Below are positions 37,327-45,423 of a DNA stretch of 64,000 nucleotides, in pieces; within the stretch, counting starts at the first letter, position 1, and each line of letters begins with the position of its first letter. Source of the stretch: Leptothoe kymatousa TAU-MAC 1615 (GTDB lineage: Bacteria > Cyanobacteriota > Cyanobacteriia > Phormidesmidales > Phormidesmidaceae); NCBI RefSeq assembly GCF_018739865.1, contig NZ_JADOER010000013.1:78295-142294 (forward strand), given 5' to 3'. A program made the position numbers and the translations under genes. Under the pieces are notes generated by a model, which made no database searches, was not told the DNA's origin, and saw only the letters and a program-made list of their open reading frames with translations.

Positions 37327-38451
37327 TTAGTGGGTGGGGTTAGATGTTTGACTGATAAAATCCAAAATCAACTGTTGCTGATGTACGATTCGGGCTTCTA
37401 GCTGATTTACGGGGCCAGGGGTGTAAGCCCCGCTAGCATAGCCCTTTTGAACATTTTCGGTAAGGATAATATCCTCCGATGTAAAGGCATCAAAATCAGC
37501 CTTTAGGGTAGCTATGGATGGGCTGAGCTCGGGAATGCCGTAGACTTCTGAGCGCAGTTCGCAGGTGTTGCTGGTCAAGGGGGCGATGTAGAGCCAGGCA
37601 AGCATCCCGTTGGGAAGACCCAGCAAATGGAGATTGGGGAAAATGCCATAGGTGAAGAATGCTGTCTGGCTTAGCTTTGGTAAATCGGGGAGGGCCGTAT
37701 TTTCGGCTTGCCAATCGGGGGTGACTGGGGTGCGTAGACAGTTGGTGTAGGTTTCCAGGTGGTGTGAATAGTGTTTGATCGGCCCCTGGACTTTGTGGAG
37801 GGTATGGCGATGCGCGATCGCAACATGGTAATCACACAGGGTATTGTCGTGGAAGTTTTTCCAGTTGCAATTCACCACCTGGCGCTGGCTTAGCAACAAC
37901 CGGGTTTGGCCTCGACGGTGGTGCCCCAAATGCTGGGGAATGCTGCCCAAAAAGTCATGGAGCGAGGGTGCATCATCGCTAAAACAAATAAACAGGAACC
38001 CACTCCAGGATTCCAGACGAATGGGTGAGAGGGGGTAATTTTCTGGCTTAAACGTATCTGAAAATTTTGGCTGGGCGGGGGCGCCCACCAGGTTGCCGTG
38101 CAAATCGTACACCCAGGCATGGTAGGGACACACCAGATGTTTTTGGCTGTGGATGCCGGTTTGGTTACACAGCAGCGACGCCCGATGGGGACACACATTA
38201 TGGAACGCTTTGAACTCACCGGGCCCCAAGCACGTAATCACCACCGGCTGCCCCACTACCTGCTTGGCCCACACCTGTCCCACTGCCAGTTGGGCACTAT
38301 CACCAATGTAGAGCCAGGTTTTTTGAAAAATATGTTTTTTCTCTATCGGCAACCAGGCCGGGTTGGTGTAATGATCCGCCCTGAGGAGGAAGTGGGCGGG
38401 TAAATCACGCTGATTCACCAGTTGGGGGGATGGTTGTTGCTCCGCTAACAT
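37327..38451 (-). CDS. Rieske non-haem iron oxygenase, alpha subunit
   Basis: The 374-residue protein has an N-terminal Rieske [2Fe-2S] domain with CPHRASLL and CPYHAWVYD (two Cys and two His ligands). The catalytic domain has NWKNFHDNTLCDYHVAIAH, where DYHVAIAH supplies the two Fe-binding His. The bridging Asp is in CDYH and the third ligand is expected in the later SEDIILTENVQKG. Such enzymes hydroxylate or N-demethylate small organic substrates with a separate reductase, not encoded here. It begins 27 bases after the ABC ATPase of the guanidine operon on the same strand, so it is probably its last gene. A role on a guanidine-containing compound is a guess from this context. Confidence 0.85.
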   Translation of the reverse strand: MLAEQQPSPQLVNQRDLPAHFLLRADHYTNPAWLPIEKKHIFQKTWLYIGDSAQLAVGQVWAKQVVGQPVVITCLGPGEFKAFHNVCPHRASLLCNQTGIHSQKHLVCPYHAWVYDLHGNLVGAPAQPKFSDTFKPENYPLSPIRLESWSGFLFICFSDDAPSLHDFLGSIPQHLGHHRRGQTRLLLSQRQVVNCNWKNFHDNTLCDYHVAIAHRHTLHKVQGPIKHYSHHLETYTNCLRTPVTPDWQAENTALPDLPKLSQTAFFTYGIFPNLHLLGLPNGMLAWLYIAPLTSNTCELRSEVYGIPELSPSIATLKADFDAFTSEDIILTENVQKGYASGAYTPGPVNQLEARIVHQQQLILDFISQTSNPTH

Positions 38452-38478
38452 TGCCCAGGTTCAAAAAAGGAGGACACA

Positions 38479-39249
38479 CTAAACGCTGGCCATATCGGGC
38501 TTACCCCGCAACAGGTCAGTGATTTCATGTTTATAGGCTTGAAACTGATGCTCTCGCTTCATGGCATAGGTGCGCTTGTCTGGCAGGTCCACGGTAATCT
38601 CGCGCTGAATGGTGCCGGGGCGAGCGGTCATGACATATACCCGCTGGGAGAGGAAAACGGCTTCTTCCACGTCGTGGGTGATCATTAAAATAGTGCAGCG
38701 GGTGCGCTTCCAAAGATCCAACAAAAATAGCTGCATGGCTTCTTTGGTTTGCACATCCAGGGCGCCAAAGGGTTCGTCCATCAGTAGAATTTTGGGGTGA
38801 CAGGCCAGGGCACGTGCGATCGCAACCCGCTGCTTCATCCCCCCCGACAATTCCTTAGGCAGTGACTTAGCAAACTTAGTCAGACCCACCACATCCAAAT
38901 AGTAGCTAGCCCGTTCCCGGCGCTGTTGCTTAGCCATGCCCTGTAGCTTCAGGCCAAACTCCACATTTTGCTGCACCGTCATCCAAGGGTAAAGGGTGTA
39001 CTTCTGAAACACCATGCCCCGGTCAGCCCCAGGCCCCGTAACCCGCTCATAATCCACCGTAATCTCGCCACCGGTGGGGGTGTCTAGCCCAGCAACCAGG
39101 CGCAACAAAGTTGACTTGCCCGAACCCGAGGCCCCCACGGCACACACCAGTTCACCGGTGTCCACATGCATATTGATGTCTTTCAGGGCCAAGAGCGGAC
39201 CTTGTTCCGTTGGGAACTGCTTATATAGCTTAGAAATTTCAAGATGCAT
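38479..39249 (-). CDS. ABC transporter ATP-binding protein (guanidine operon)
   Basis: The 256-residue protein has the Walker A GASGSGKSTLLRLVAG, the signature LSGGMKQRVAIARALA and the Walker B ILLMDEPFGALD, closest to the nitrate/sulfonate/taurine (NrtCD/SsuB) group. It energises import with the permease encoded 2 bases upstream and the binding protein before that. The gene order matches Synechocystis sll1077-sll1082, where the transporter is linked to guanidine hydrolase. Confidence 0.9.
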   Translation of the reverse strand: MHLEISKLYKQFPTEQGPLLALKDINMHVDTGELVCAVGASGSGKSTLLRLVAGLDTPTGGEITVDYERVTGPGADRGMVFQKYTLYPWMTVQQNVEFGLKLQGMAKQQRRERASYYLDVVGLTKFAKSLPKELSGGMKQRVAIARALACHPKILLMDEPFGALDVQTKEAMQLFLLDLWKRTRCTILMITHDVEEAVFLSQRVYVMTARPGTIQREITVDLPDKRTYAMKREHQFQAYKHEITDLLRGKPDMASV

Positions 39250-39251
39250 GA

Positions 39252-40106
39252 CTAATCAAACGCCCACTTACAACTGATTCTGAGCACCCAACGAAAGACC
39301 AAATCCAGGGCGAAGCCAATCACCCCCAGCATAATTAAGCAAGCAAAAATCTCATCGGTTTTGAAAAACCGCTGGGCCAACAAAATCCGTTTTCCCAGGC
39401 CTTCTTCCGCCGCCACCAGCTCAGCAATCACCACCAGGTTCCAAGAGGCGGCAACGTTAATGCGAAACGTATCAATAATATTGGGAATAACATAGGGCAT
39501 AATCACCGACCTCAGCACCTGCCAGCGATTCCCCCCCAACGTATATGTGGTCTCAATCAGATCCTTGGGAACAAATTTCACCGCATCCATAATCATTAGG
39601 GTGTTATAGAATACGGTGCCAATAAAAATAAGGGCGATTTTGGGTTCTTCATTCAGACCCAAATAAATGATCAAAAGCGGAATAAATGCCGGGGCCGGCA
39701 TATACCGCAGAATGCCAATAATCGGCTCCATCATGGCGCGAATACTGGCAAAGGCCCCCATGCTAATGCCCAGGGGCACCGACACAATGGCCGCCAGGGT
39801 AAACCCGACGGCCACCCGTCCAAAGCTGGCCAGAATATCTTGAGTGACAAATCCTTTTTCCCACAGCCGTTGAAATGCGACCGTCACATCCTGGGGGCTA
39901 GGCAAGAACTTCGGATTCACGTCCGCATAGTTGGACGCCAGCCACCACACCGTTAGGGGCACCACCACCGAAACCGCAATCAGCAACCAGTTAAGATTAT
40001 CGGGAATATCTTCTGCAATACGCCAAAAAACAGTGGGCTTAAGGCTTTTAGTCGTTGGCTGAAACTCGTCTAGTTCGGACGCCTGGGTCATTTTTCTAAG
40101 ACGCAT
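39252..40106 (-). CDS. ABC transporter permease (guanidine operon)
   Basis: This inner-membrane permease has about six hydrophobic segments and the EAA-type loop (ELVAAEEGLGKRILLAQRFF), as in nitrate/taurine-type importers. The open frame extends to 40145, but an ATG there would sit in the centre of a 28-bp palindrome (40131-40158), so I place the start at 40106 (MRLRKM); Met 40091 is another choice. It lies between the binding protein and the ATPase genes on the same strand. Confidence 0.85.
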   Translation of the reverse strand: MRLRKMTQASELDEFQPTTKSLKPTVFWRIAEDIPDNLNWLLIAVSVVVPLTVWWLASNYADVNPKFLPSPQDVTVAFQRLWEKGFVTQDILASFGRVAVGFTLAAIVSVPLGISMGAFASIRAMMEPIIGILRYMPAPAFIPLLIIYLGLNEEPKIALIFIGTVFYNTLMIMDAVKFVPKDLIETTYTLGGNRWQVLRSVIMPYVIPNIIDTFRINVAASWNLVVIAELVAAEEGLGKRILLAQRFFKTDEIFACLIMLGVIGFALDLVFRWVLRISCKWAFD

Positions 40107-40130
40107 ATATATAAACAGACCGGATGCCTG

Positions 40131-40158
40131 GTCGGGGCATGCCATGGCATGCCCCGAC
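40131..40158 (-). repeat. 28-bp perfect palindrome between binding-protein and permease genes
   Basis: GTCGGGGCATGCCA and its exact reverse complement TGGCATGCCCCGAC meet without a gap. It lies 9 bases after the binding-protein stop. Such intercistronic hairpins often protect the upstream mRNA or trim downstream expression, which would favour the binding protein. Confidence 0.65.
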
Positions 40159-40167
40159 GGAAACTAT

Positions 40168-41226
40168 CTAAGACCCCTCTGCATAGGCTTTAACAAAACT
40201 GTCATCCAAGATGGCCCCGAGATCGTCGGGCCCCGCTTCGATAAAGCCCACATCCACCATAAAGTCATTCATCTTTTGAGACGCGAAGGGCATATGTTTC
40301 ATGCCATCCCCGGCGCTAAAGGCTTCCAAGTTCTCTTCAACGGTGAAAATCCGAGTGCCTGCTTTAAAGTTTTCGTATTCTTCAACAGTTACCCCCGAGC
40401 GAGCGGCCATGATTTTGTTGGATTCCTCTGGATTTTTAGCGATGTAATCTAACGTCGCAAACCAGGTATTGACCATCGCTTGAACTTGTTCAGGCTGTTC
40501 ATCAATCACCTTTTGGCTCATGACCAACAGGTCAGGAATCGCCCCAGGGTAATCCTTCGACGACAATAGCTCTTTACTGCCTTCTCGCTCCAGGGCAATC
40601 CCCCAAAAGGGAGGCCATGCGGCAACGGCATCCACCTGTCCAGAAGCAAAAGCAGCGGCAGCAGCCCCCGTTTCTAAATTCTTGATCGTAATGTCCGAGC
40701 GAGACATACCCGCATCTTCCAAGGCCTGGGTAAGCATAAAGTCGCCCACCACCCCTTCTTCTAGGGCAACGGTTTTACCCTTTAGATCGGCAACGCTATT
40801 AATCCCCTCGGCGACAATAACTTTGTCATTCCCGGCAGAGTTATCGTTCACCAACACAGCCACTTCCCCATTGGCGGCATCGGCGGCAAACGAAATCGTA
40901 TCGTTCAGGGTCTGCCCATTGCCATCCAGCTGCCCAGCGGCAAAGGCTTCCATGGATGCCAAGTAGCCATCAAACCACTTGAGCTCCACATTAGCCCCAT
41001 TCTCCGCAAACAGTCCTTTCTCTTCGGCAACTGCCCAGGGTAACCAACCAGGCCAGTTGCTATACCCAATGACTAACGGTGCTGCATCTGCTGCGGCAAC
41101 CTCAGGAGCCGACGGTTCTGAGCCGGTTTCCGGTGCATTACTGGCACAGCCCACAGCAACCACTAAACCAAAGGCAAAGGCCAGGCAGGTAGATAAAAAT
41201 CGTTGTCGTCGCATTACGTACCTCAT
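40168..41226 (-). CDS. ABC transporter substrate-binding lipoprotein (guanidine operon)
   Basis: The 352-residue protein carries a lipoprotein signal: a basic start, a hydrophobic stretch (FALAFGLVVAVGC) and the lipobox Cys near residue 27. The mature part is of the NrtA/SsuA/TauA-like fold (LVIGYSNWPGWLPWAVAEEKGLF, VALEEGVVGDFMLTQAL, DAVAAWPPFWG). It would catch the substrate outside the membrane for the permease and ATPase that follow. In this setting guanidine is the likely ligand, supported by gene order and the riboswitch but not by residues I can interpret. Confidence 0.88.
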   Translation of the reverse strand: MRYVMRRQRFLSTCLAFAFGLVVAVGCASNAPETGSEPSAPEVAAADAAPLVIGYSNWPGWLPWAVAEEKGLFAENGANVELKWFDGYLASMEAFAAGQLDGNGQTLNDTISFAADAANGEVAVLVNDNSAGNDKVIVAEGINSVADLKGKTVALEEGVVGDFMLTQALEDAGMSRSDITIKNLETGAAAAAFASGQVDAVAAWPPFWGIALEREGSKELLSSKDYPGAIPDLLVMSQKVIDEQPEQVQAMVNTWFATLDYIAKNPEESNKIMAARSGVTVEEYENFKAGTRIFTVEENLEAFSAGDGMKHMPFASQKMNDFMVDVGFIEAGPDDLGAILDDSFVKAYAEGS

Positions 41227-41295
41227 AAACTGAAAAAATCGTTGAACATTTTTGCAAGCTAGTAGTTGTTCTGTTTTATACAGGACTTAAGATCG

Positions 41296-42066
41296 TCATA
41301 CTGTGAGCTGTAAACGGTTTGATTGAACAGTCACTGCTTGCTGCAGCCAGTTACACCACGCATCTAGCCCTTCCCCTGTCTTTGCAGACACATGGAAGAT
41401 GGCCACCGTGGGATTAATTTGCCGAACATTGGCCTCAATTTGGGCAAGGTCAACGTCCAAATGGGGCACTAAATCGGTTTTCGTAATTAACAAACAGTCC
41501 GCTTCTCGAAACATCACCGGATACTTAAGCGGTTTATCCTCCCCTTCGGTAACACTGAGCAAGGCGACCTTAGCATGCTCTCCCACTTCAAATTCAGCCG
41601 GACAGACTAAATTTCCAACGTTTTCAACGACTACCAAGTCCAGGCTCTGTGGATCGTGTTGCTGCAGCTGTTGAATCCCGCCAGCAACCATTTTTGAATC
41701 TAGATGACAGGAGCGACCGGTGTTGATGGCGACGACGGGAACACCGTGTTGACGCAGGCGTTCCGCATCTAATTCAGTGGTCATATCGCCTTCAATGACG
41801 GCAACTTGGAGATTCTCTAGGCTTTTGAGGGTGGCTTCTAAAAGTTGAGTTTTACCCGCCCCTGGGCTACTCATCAGGTTGATACAGGTAATGCCCCATT
41901 GATCAAAGTGGGCGCGGTTATGGTCTGCCCCCCGTTGATTGGCATGGAGCAGGTTCATTTCGATGGCGGCGTCAAAGGTTTGGTGCATATTGGAGACGGT
42001 GGGCATGGCCCACCGGGCAATGGGTAACGGGGTGGGCATGGCCCACCTCTGCAAAATAATGGCCAT
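41296..42066 (-). CDS. ghaB: HypB-like Ni GTPase, guanidine hydrolase maturation factor
   Basis: This 256-residue GTPase shows Walker [31 protein letters not shown], the switch-region [13 protein letters not shown] and the guanine-specificity TKTDLVP. HypB proteins load nickel into enzymes. In this neighbourhood it is expected to serve guanidine hydrolase rather than hydrogenase, as known for GhaB of Synechocystis. The frame opens at 42096, but Met 42066 directly follows the ghaA stop and Met 42006 is another choice. The N-terminal part contains a doubled RWAMPT motif made by two copies of a palindrome (41999-42046), so the functional protein may start at 42006. Confidence 0.85.
   Translation of the reverse strand: MAIILQRWAMPTPLPIARWAMPTVSNMHQTFDAAIEMNLLHANQRGADHNRAHFDQWGITCINLMSSPGAGKTQLLEATLKSLENLQVAVIEGDMTTELDAERLRQHGVPVVAINTGRSCHLDSKMVAGGIQQLQQHDPQSLDLVVVENVGNLVCPAEFEVGEHAKVALLSVTEGEDKPLKYPVMFREADCLLITKTDLVPHLDVDLAQIEANVRQINPTVAIFHVSAKTGEGLDAWCNWLQQAVTVQSNRLQLTV
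41999..42046. repeat. two copies of a 17-bp palindrome
   Basis: GGTGGGCATGGCCCACC occurs at 41999-42015 and again at 42030-42046. Both lie in the region where the ghaB start must be. If translated they add a repeated RWAMPT motif. Confidence 0.6.
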
Positions 42067-42067
42067 T

Positions 42068-42421
42068 TCAAGCCGCAACGCATTCCAGTCGGTCAATTTT
42101 CAATTCGCGGCCGGAGCGGATGTCTTCCATGGGGCTATGGCAGCTGGGACAGGCATATTGGCTGCCCAGCTCCGGCTGATAGTCGGCATGGCAGGTGTGG
42201 CAGTGGGCCACCAAGGGCACATCTTTGATCGCTAGCTCCGCCCCATCGAGGAAGGTGCCCTGGGTTTGCACATCAAAGGCAAACTGTAGGCTAGCGGGTT
42301 CTACACAGGTAAAGGTGCCAACAATCAGGTGAACTTTTTGAACCGTCGGTTTTTCTGGCTGTGCATCCCACCAGTCTCGAATTGTGCCAATTAAGGCTTT
42401 GGTCATATCGGTTTCGTGCAT
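42068..42421 (-). CDS. ghaA: HypA-like Ni metallochaperone, guanidine hydrolase maturation factor
   Basis: A 117-residue HypA-family protein. It starts [12 protein letters not shown] (the conserved MHE nickel-binding N-terminus) and has the structural zinc site with CHTCHADY and YACPSCHSP. It works with the HypB-like GTPase to insert nickel. The stop codon is 2 bases from the likely start of ghaB, and gdmH ends 13 bases upstream of it. Confidence 0.9.
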   Translation of the reverse strand: MHETDMTKALIGTIRDWWDAQPEKPTVQKVHLIVGTFTCVEPASLQFAFDVQTQGTFLDGAELAIKDVPLVAHCHTCHADYQPELGSQYACPSCHSPMEDIRSGRELKIDRLECVAA

Positions 42422-42434
42422 GATTCACCGTCCC

Positions 42435-43613
42435 CTACTGCCAGCCACTGCCAACATCCATATTGGCTTCGGCATGGATGTAATCTGGGGTACTGCTGCG
42501 GGGCAGCTGACCCGACTGCACCAGGTGGGCCATGGCATCGCAAATTACCCGGGTGGCCATCAGGGAGGTCATGTCGCTGATGTCGTAGGGGGGGGATACC
42601 TCTACAATTTCTAGGCCACACACTGGGGCACTGCGAATGATTTTGCCTAGCAAATATAGGGCTTCCCGCGGCAACAACCCACCGGGTTCGGGCCAGCCGG
42701 TACCGGGGACAAATCCAGCATCGATACAGTCAATGTCGAAACTGATGTAGACGCAGTCGGTGCCGTCTAGGGCTCGCTCCAGGGCAAAGTCGGCGGCGGC
42801 ATCCAGCCCCATTTCGGTAATGTCGGTGACGGTGAGGATGTTGGTGGCCCGCTCGCGACAGACTTTCACCCCCTGGCGAGGCACCTGCCAGCCGCCAATA
42901 CCTAGCTGCACTAGGTTTTTGGCGGGGGCATTTTTCATATTGGTGGCATGGAACCAAGGACAGGTGTGCATGCGTTCGTCTAGATCGGTCTCTTGGGTAT
43001 CCACATGGCGATCGAAGTGGATGATGCCGACTTTTTTGTCGCCGAGATGGCGACATACGCCGCGCACGGTGGGGAACCCGATGGAATGGTCGCCACCGAG
43101 AATGATGGGGAAGGCGCCGGAACTAAATACGTGGGCTACGCCTTTAGAAATTTGGTCAAAGGATTTTTCGTTGTTGGCGGGGATGGTGAAAATGTCCCCC
43201 ACATCGCAGAGGGTAATTTGTTCGCGCAGGTCGATCCCCATTTCGAAGTTGTAGGGGGTGTAGAGGGCGGAAATGCGCCGGATGCCCTGGGGACCAAAGC
43301 GGGTGCCGGGGCGGTAGGTGGTACCGGAATCGTGGGGCACCCCCATAATGGCGATGTCGTAGTTGCCTACTTTGCGCACATCTTCAATGTAGGGGGCTTT
43401 GAGAAAGGTGTTGATGCCGGCATAGTGGGGCAGCTCGCCCCGGGAGAAGGTGGGAATGGTGCGATCGCGAATGCTGGCGGCGGCCTCCAGGCCATACTCT
43501 AACCCTTGGGAAACCTCCTGTTGCCAACCGGTGAGGGGAAGCTGAGCCTCCCGTTCCAAGGCACGATTTGCCTCGGAGTCAGCAGGATTACGAAATGTAG
43601 GCGTATCACTCAT
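42435..43613 (-). CDS. gdmH: guanidine hydrolase GdmH
   Basis: The 392-residue protein is a ureohydrolase-fold enzyme that, in Synechocystis Sll1077, cleaves guanidine to urea and ammonium with nickel. Metal-binding segments are GGDHSIGFPT, FDRHVDTQE and SFDIDCIDAGFVPGTGWPEPGG. It differs from agmatinase by an N-terminal extension of about 60 residues and by DRHVD in place of the usual DAHGD. Gene order (gdmH, hypA-like, hypB-like, ABC importer) and the guanidine-I riboswitch upstream make the assignment firm. It was often annotated SpeB2 before. Confidence 0.93.
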   Translation of the reverse strand: MSDTPTFRNPADSEANRALEREAQLPLTGWQQEVSQGLEYGLEAAASIRDRTIPTFSRGELPHYAGINTFLKAPYIEDVRKVGNYDIAIMGVPHDSGTTYRPGTRFGPQGIRRISALYTPYNFEMGIDLREQITLCDVGDIFTIPANNEKSFDQISKGVAHVFSSGAFPIILGGDHSIGFPTVRGVCRHLGDKKVGIIHFDRHVDTQETDLDERMHTCPWFHATNMKNAPAKNLVQLGIGGWQVPRQGVKVCRERATNILTVTDITEMGLDAAADFALERALDGTDCVYISFDIDCIDAGFVPGTGWPEPGGLLPREALYLLGKIIRSAPVCGLEIVEVSPPYDISDMTSLMATRVICDAMAHLVQSGQLPRSSTPDYIHAEANMDVGSGWQ

Positions 43614-43740
43614 GATGTCGACGTGTAACGCTAAAAACTAAACGACAAAACCAACTCAATACGGAAAAGACCGTCAGGCTTTGGGATACTGCCGGCAAAC
43701 CACAAGCCACCCACAGTAGCAAAAAGCAACAACATCAAAA

Positions 43741-43791
43741 GCCCGGAAGAAATCGCAGCAGGCAAAACCTGCAAAATGACTTCTCCCGGGC
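43741..43791 (-). terminator. riboswitch-controlled terminator upstream of gdmH
   Basis: On the minus strand GCCCGGGAGAAG (ending the aptamer) pairs with CTTCCGGGC followed by TTTT (43740-43737 and left), with an inner GCAGG/CCTGC hairpin between. Guanidine binding would keep the 3' aptamer strand from forming this terminator and let transcription continue into gdmH. Confidence 0.75.
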
Positions 43792-43908
43792 TTTTATCCC
43801 GCCGTGTACCAAAAAACTGGCGGCTTCTCTCGGACCAGACGATTAACACAAAAACAACCTATGAAAGGTGATCTACCGTTAAACCGGAACCCTAGAAACC
43901 TAATGTTG
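43782..43908 (-). promoter_or_regulatory. guanidine-I riboswitch (ykkC subtype 1)
   Basis: The minus strand carries the hallmark motifs in order: CTAGGGTTCCGG (43895 down), then CTGGTCCGAGAG, ACACGGCGGGATAAAAG and GCCCGGGAGA (to 43782). These are the conserved segments of the ykkC/guanidine-I aptamer. It lies about 170 bases before gdmH and overlaps a terminator, as in the known sll1077 leader. It senses guanidinium and turns the operon on. Confidence 0.93.
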
Positions 43909-43919
43909 TCGTCGGGTTC

Positions 43920-43961
43920 AGTATTCACGGTTGCCCCCCTTCAGAAAGTATATTGTGCTAC
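43920..43961 (-). promoter_or_regulatory. NtcA-type promoter of the guanidine operon
   Basis: On the minus strand GTAGCACAATATAC (43961-43948) fits GTA-N8-TAC exactly. AATACT follows after 22-23 bases as a -10 box (5 of 6 to TATACT). The start site would fall near 43913, a few bases before the riboswitch, so geometry, site and aptamer agree. This suggests nitrogen-dependent activation by NtcA together with guanidine control. Confidence 0.7.
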
Positions 43962-44479
43962 CAAACAACACTTAAATAACAGAATATTTTTTGCAATCCA
44001 AAAAGAATTATCGATAATTTAGCGACAAAATAGCGTGTATATTTTGTCAATCCTTTACCTGGAGACCCCAGGGTTTACGGCACTTTCATCAGCAATGATG
44101 GCCCCTAACCCCCCATAACTTCATCGTATTTTTGAGTTTTAGGCATCGTTCTCTGGGCAAAAAATATTGGAACCAAAATTACCCAGGGCGCCCCTTTGAT
44201 GAACAACTTTGAAGATGATGTAAAAACTTCGCAACAATATGTCAAAAAAAGCAGCATTATTCTTTTATTAATAAGGAAATCTGCTTTTACCTTTGGAAGG
44301 AGATCATAAATAGAGCCATCGACGGTTCAACGTTCGAGTAAAGCTGGCAATTTGGTCTGGAAAAATAAAAAAGGGCAGATTACTATCTTTTTGGTACACT
44401 TTCATCTGTCGAATTTTGGATCCATAGCCAGGTTTACGGCTCGGTTCATCCTTGAAATCAGCAACTGCAAACCAGGGTC
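43962..44479. other. non-coding region between the guanidine operon and a secreted-protein gene
   Basis: Holds the promoter of the gene at 44480. The stretches around 44071-44081 and 44430-44440 both read AGG(G)TTTACGGC and are both followed by TTCATC, so a short motif is duplicated here. I do not recognise a known RNA. Confidence 0.4.
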
Positions 44480-44821
44480 ATGAAAATAGCAATTAGCCCC
44501 GCCCGGTGGGTTAAGTCCACCTTAGTTAGCCTCATGGGTCTCGCCATCGTGTTCGGTGTTGGCCTATCCGCCGCACTGGCTGTACCTGCAGCGCCGGCCA
44601 ATCAGGAGCTGGAGGCCCAGGCCCTACCGATTCAGCCTGAACTAACCAACCCGGGTGAAATTCCCCTTGAAGAATTCCAGGCCCCACCCCAGATATCGGC
44701 CATAGACTGGTTTGAGGAATTGGTGGCTACGGCGGAGTCCATTGAGCCTCAGGGCAATAGCTTAGACTCAATGCTCGATCAGTGGCTATCCACCGCAAAA
44801 ACGATATTTAACGGTAGCTGA
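44480..44821 (+). CDS. small exported protein, unknown function
   Basis: A 113-residue product with a clear signal peptide (basic start, hydrophobic TLVSLMGLAIVFGVGLSAALA, cleavage near AVPA about residue 36). The mature part is short, acidic and proline-rich (QPELTNPGEIPLEEFQAPPQ), ending in a possible amphipathic helix. No family recognised. It is a single-gene unit followed by the GNAT gene on the same strand 65 bases later. Confidence 0.6.
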   Translation: MKIAISPARWVKSTLVSLMGLAIVFGVGLSAALAVPAAPANQELEAQALPIQPELTNPGEIPLEEFQAPPQISAIDWFEELVATAESIEPQGNSLDSMLDQWLSTAKTIFNGS

Positions 44822-44886
44822 GCGTTTCCGCTGGACCCTGTCCCCACATCAGCAAAACCGTCACTGCCTCTGGTGTTTTTCCAGTT

Positions 44887-45423
44887 ATGGGTTACTCCAT
44901 TCGTTTGGCCACTGCCGCCGACATTGCCCATTTACCCCCAATTGAAAGGGCGGCGGCCCAACGATATTTGCCCTATTTGTCGCAGCTGGGTCTGACTCCA
45001 GAAAACCTGGAAGACATTGTTCCCATTGATTTTCTGCACCGGGCTCAATGCCAACAGCATCTTTGGGTGGCGGTCTCGCCCTGGCCAAAGGATCCGCTAC
45101 CCAAGGGGTTTGTGGTGGTGGAGCGTTTGGTTAATGGCTTTTTTGTGGTGGAGCTGGATGTGGCCCCCGGCTATGGGCGCCAAGGCATTGGCTCTGCTTT
45201 AATGAAGCACGTGATGGCCGCGGCCTGGGAGCAATCTTTATCGACGGTGACCCTGACCACATTTCGCCATGTGCCGTGGACGATTCCGTTTTACCGCCGC
45301 CTGGGGTTTGAAATTGTTGTTCCGGGCAACTACACTCCAAGCATTCGTGCCATTGTGAACCATGAAGAACGCCATGGTTTTCGTCGTCAGGTGCGCGTGG
45401 TAATGCAATGTCAGATTTCTTGA
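44887..45423 (+). CDS. GNAT family N-acetyltransferase
   Basis: The 178-residue protein has the GNAT acetyl-CoA-binding motif ELDVAPGYGRQGIGSALMKHV (V-x5-R/Q-x-x-G-x-G/A shape) and the later LTTFRHVPWTIPFYRRLGFE block. The acceptor substrate is unknown. Its 3' end overlaps the queG start by 16 bases, so the two are probably translated from one message. Confidence 0.85.
   Translation: MGYSIRLATAADIAHLPPIERAAAQRYLPYLSQLGLTPENLEDIVPIDFLHRAQCQQHLWVAVSPWPKDPLPKGFVVVERLVNGFFVVELDVAPGYGRQGIGSALMKHVMAAAWEQSLSTVTLTTFRHVPWTIPFYRRLGFEIVVPGNYTPSIRAIVNHEERHGFRRQVRVVMQCQIS

Noticed and set aside
42760..43502. Long plus-strand frames opposite gdmH (164 and 169 codons)
   Set aside because: They are antisense shadows of a well-supported gene with GC-rich third positions.
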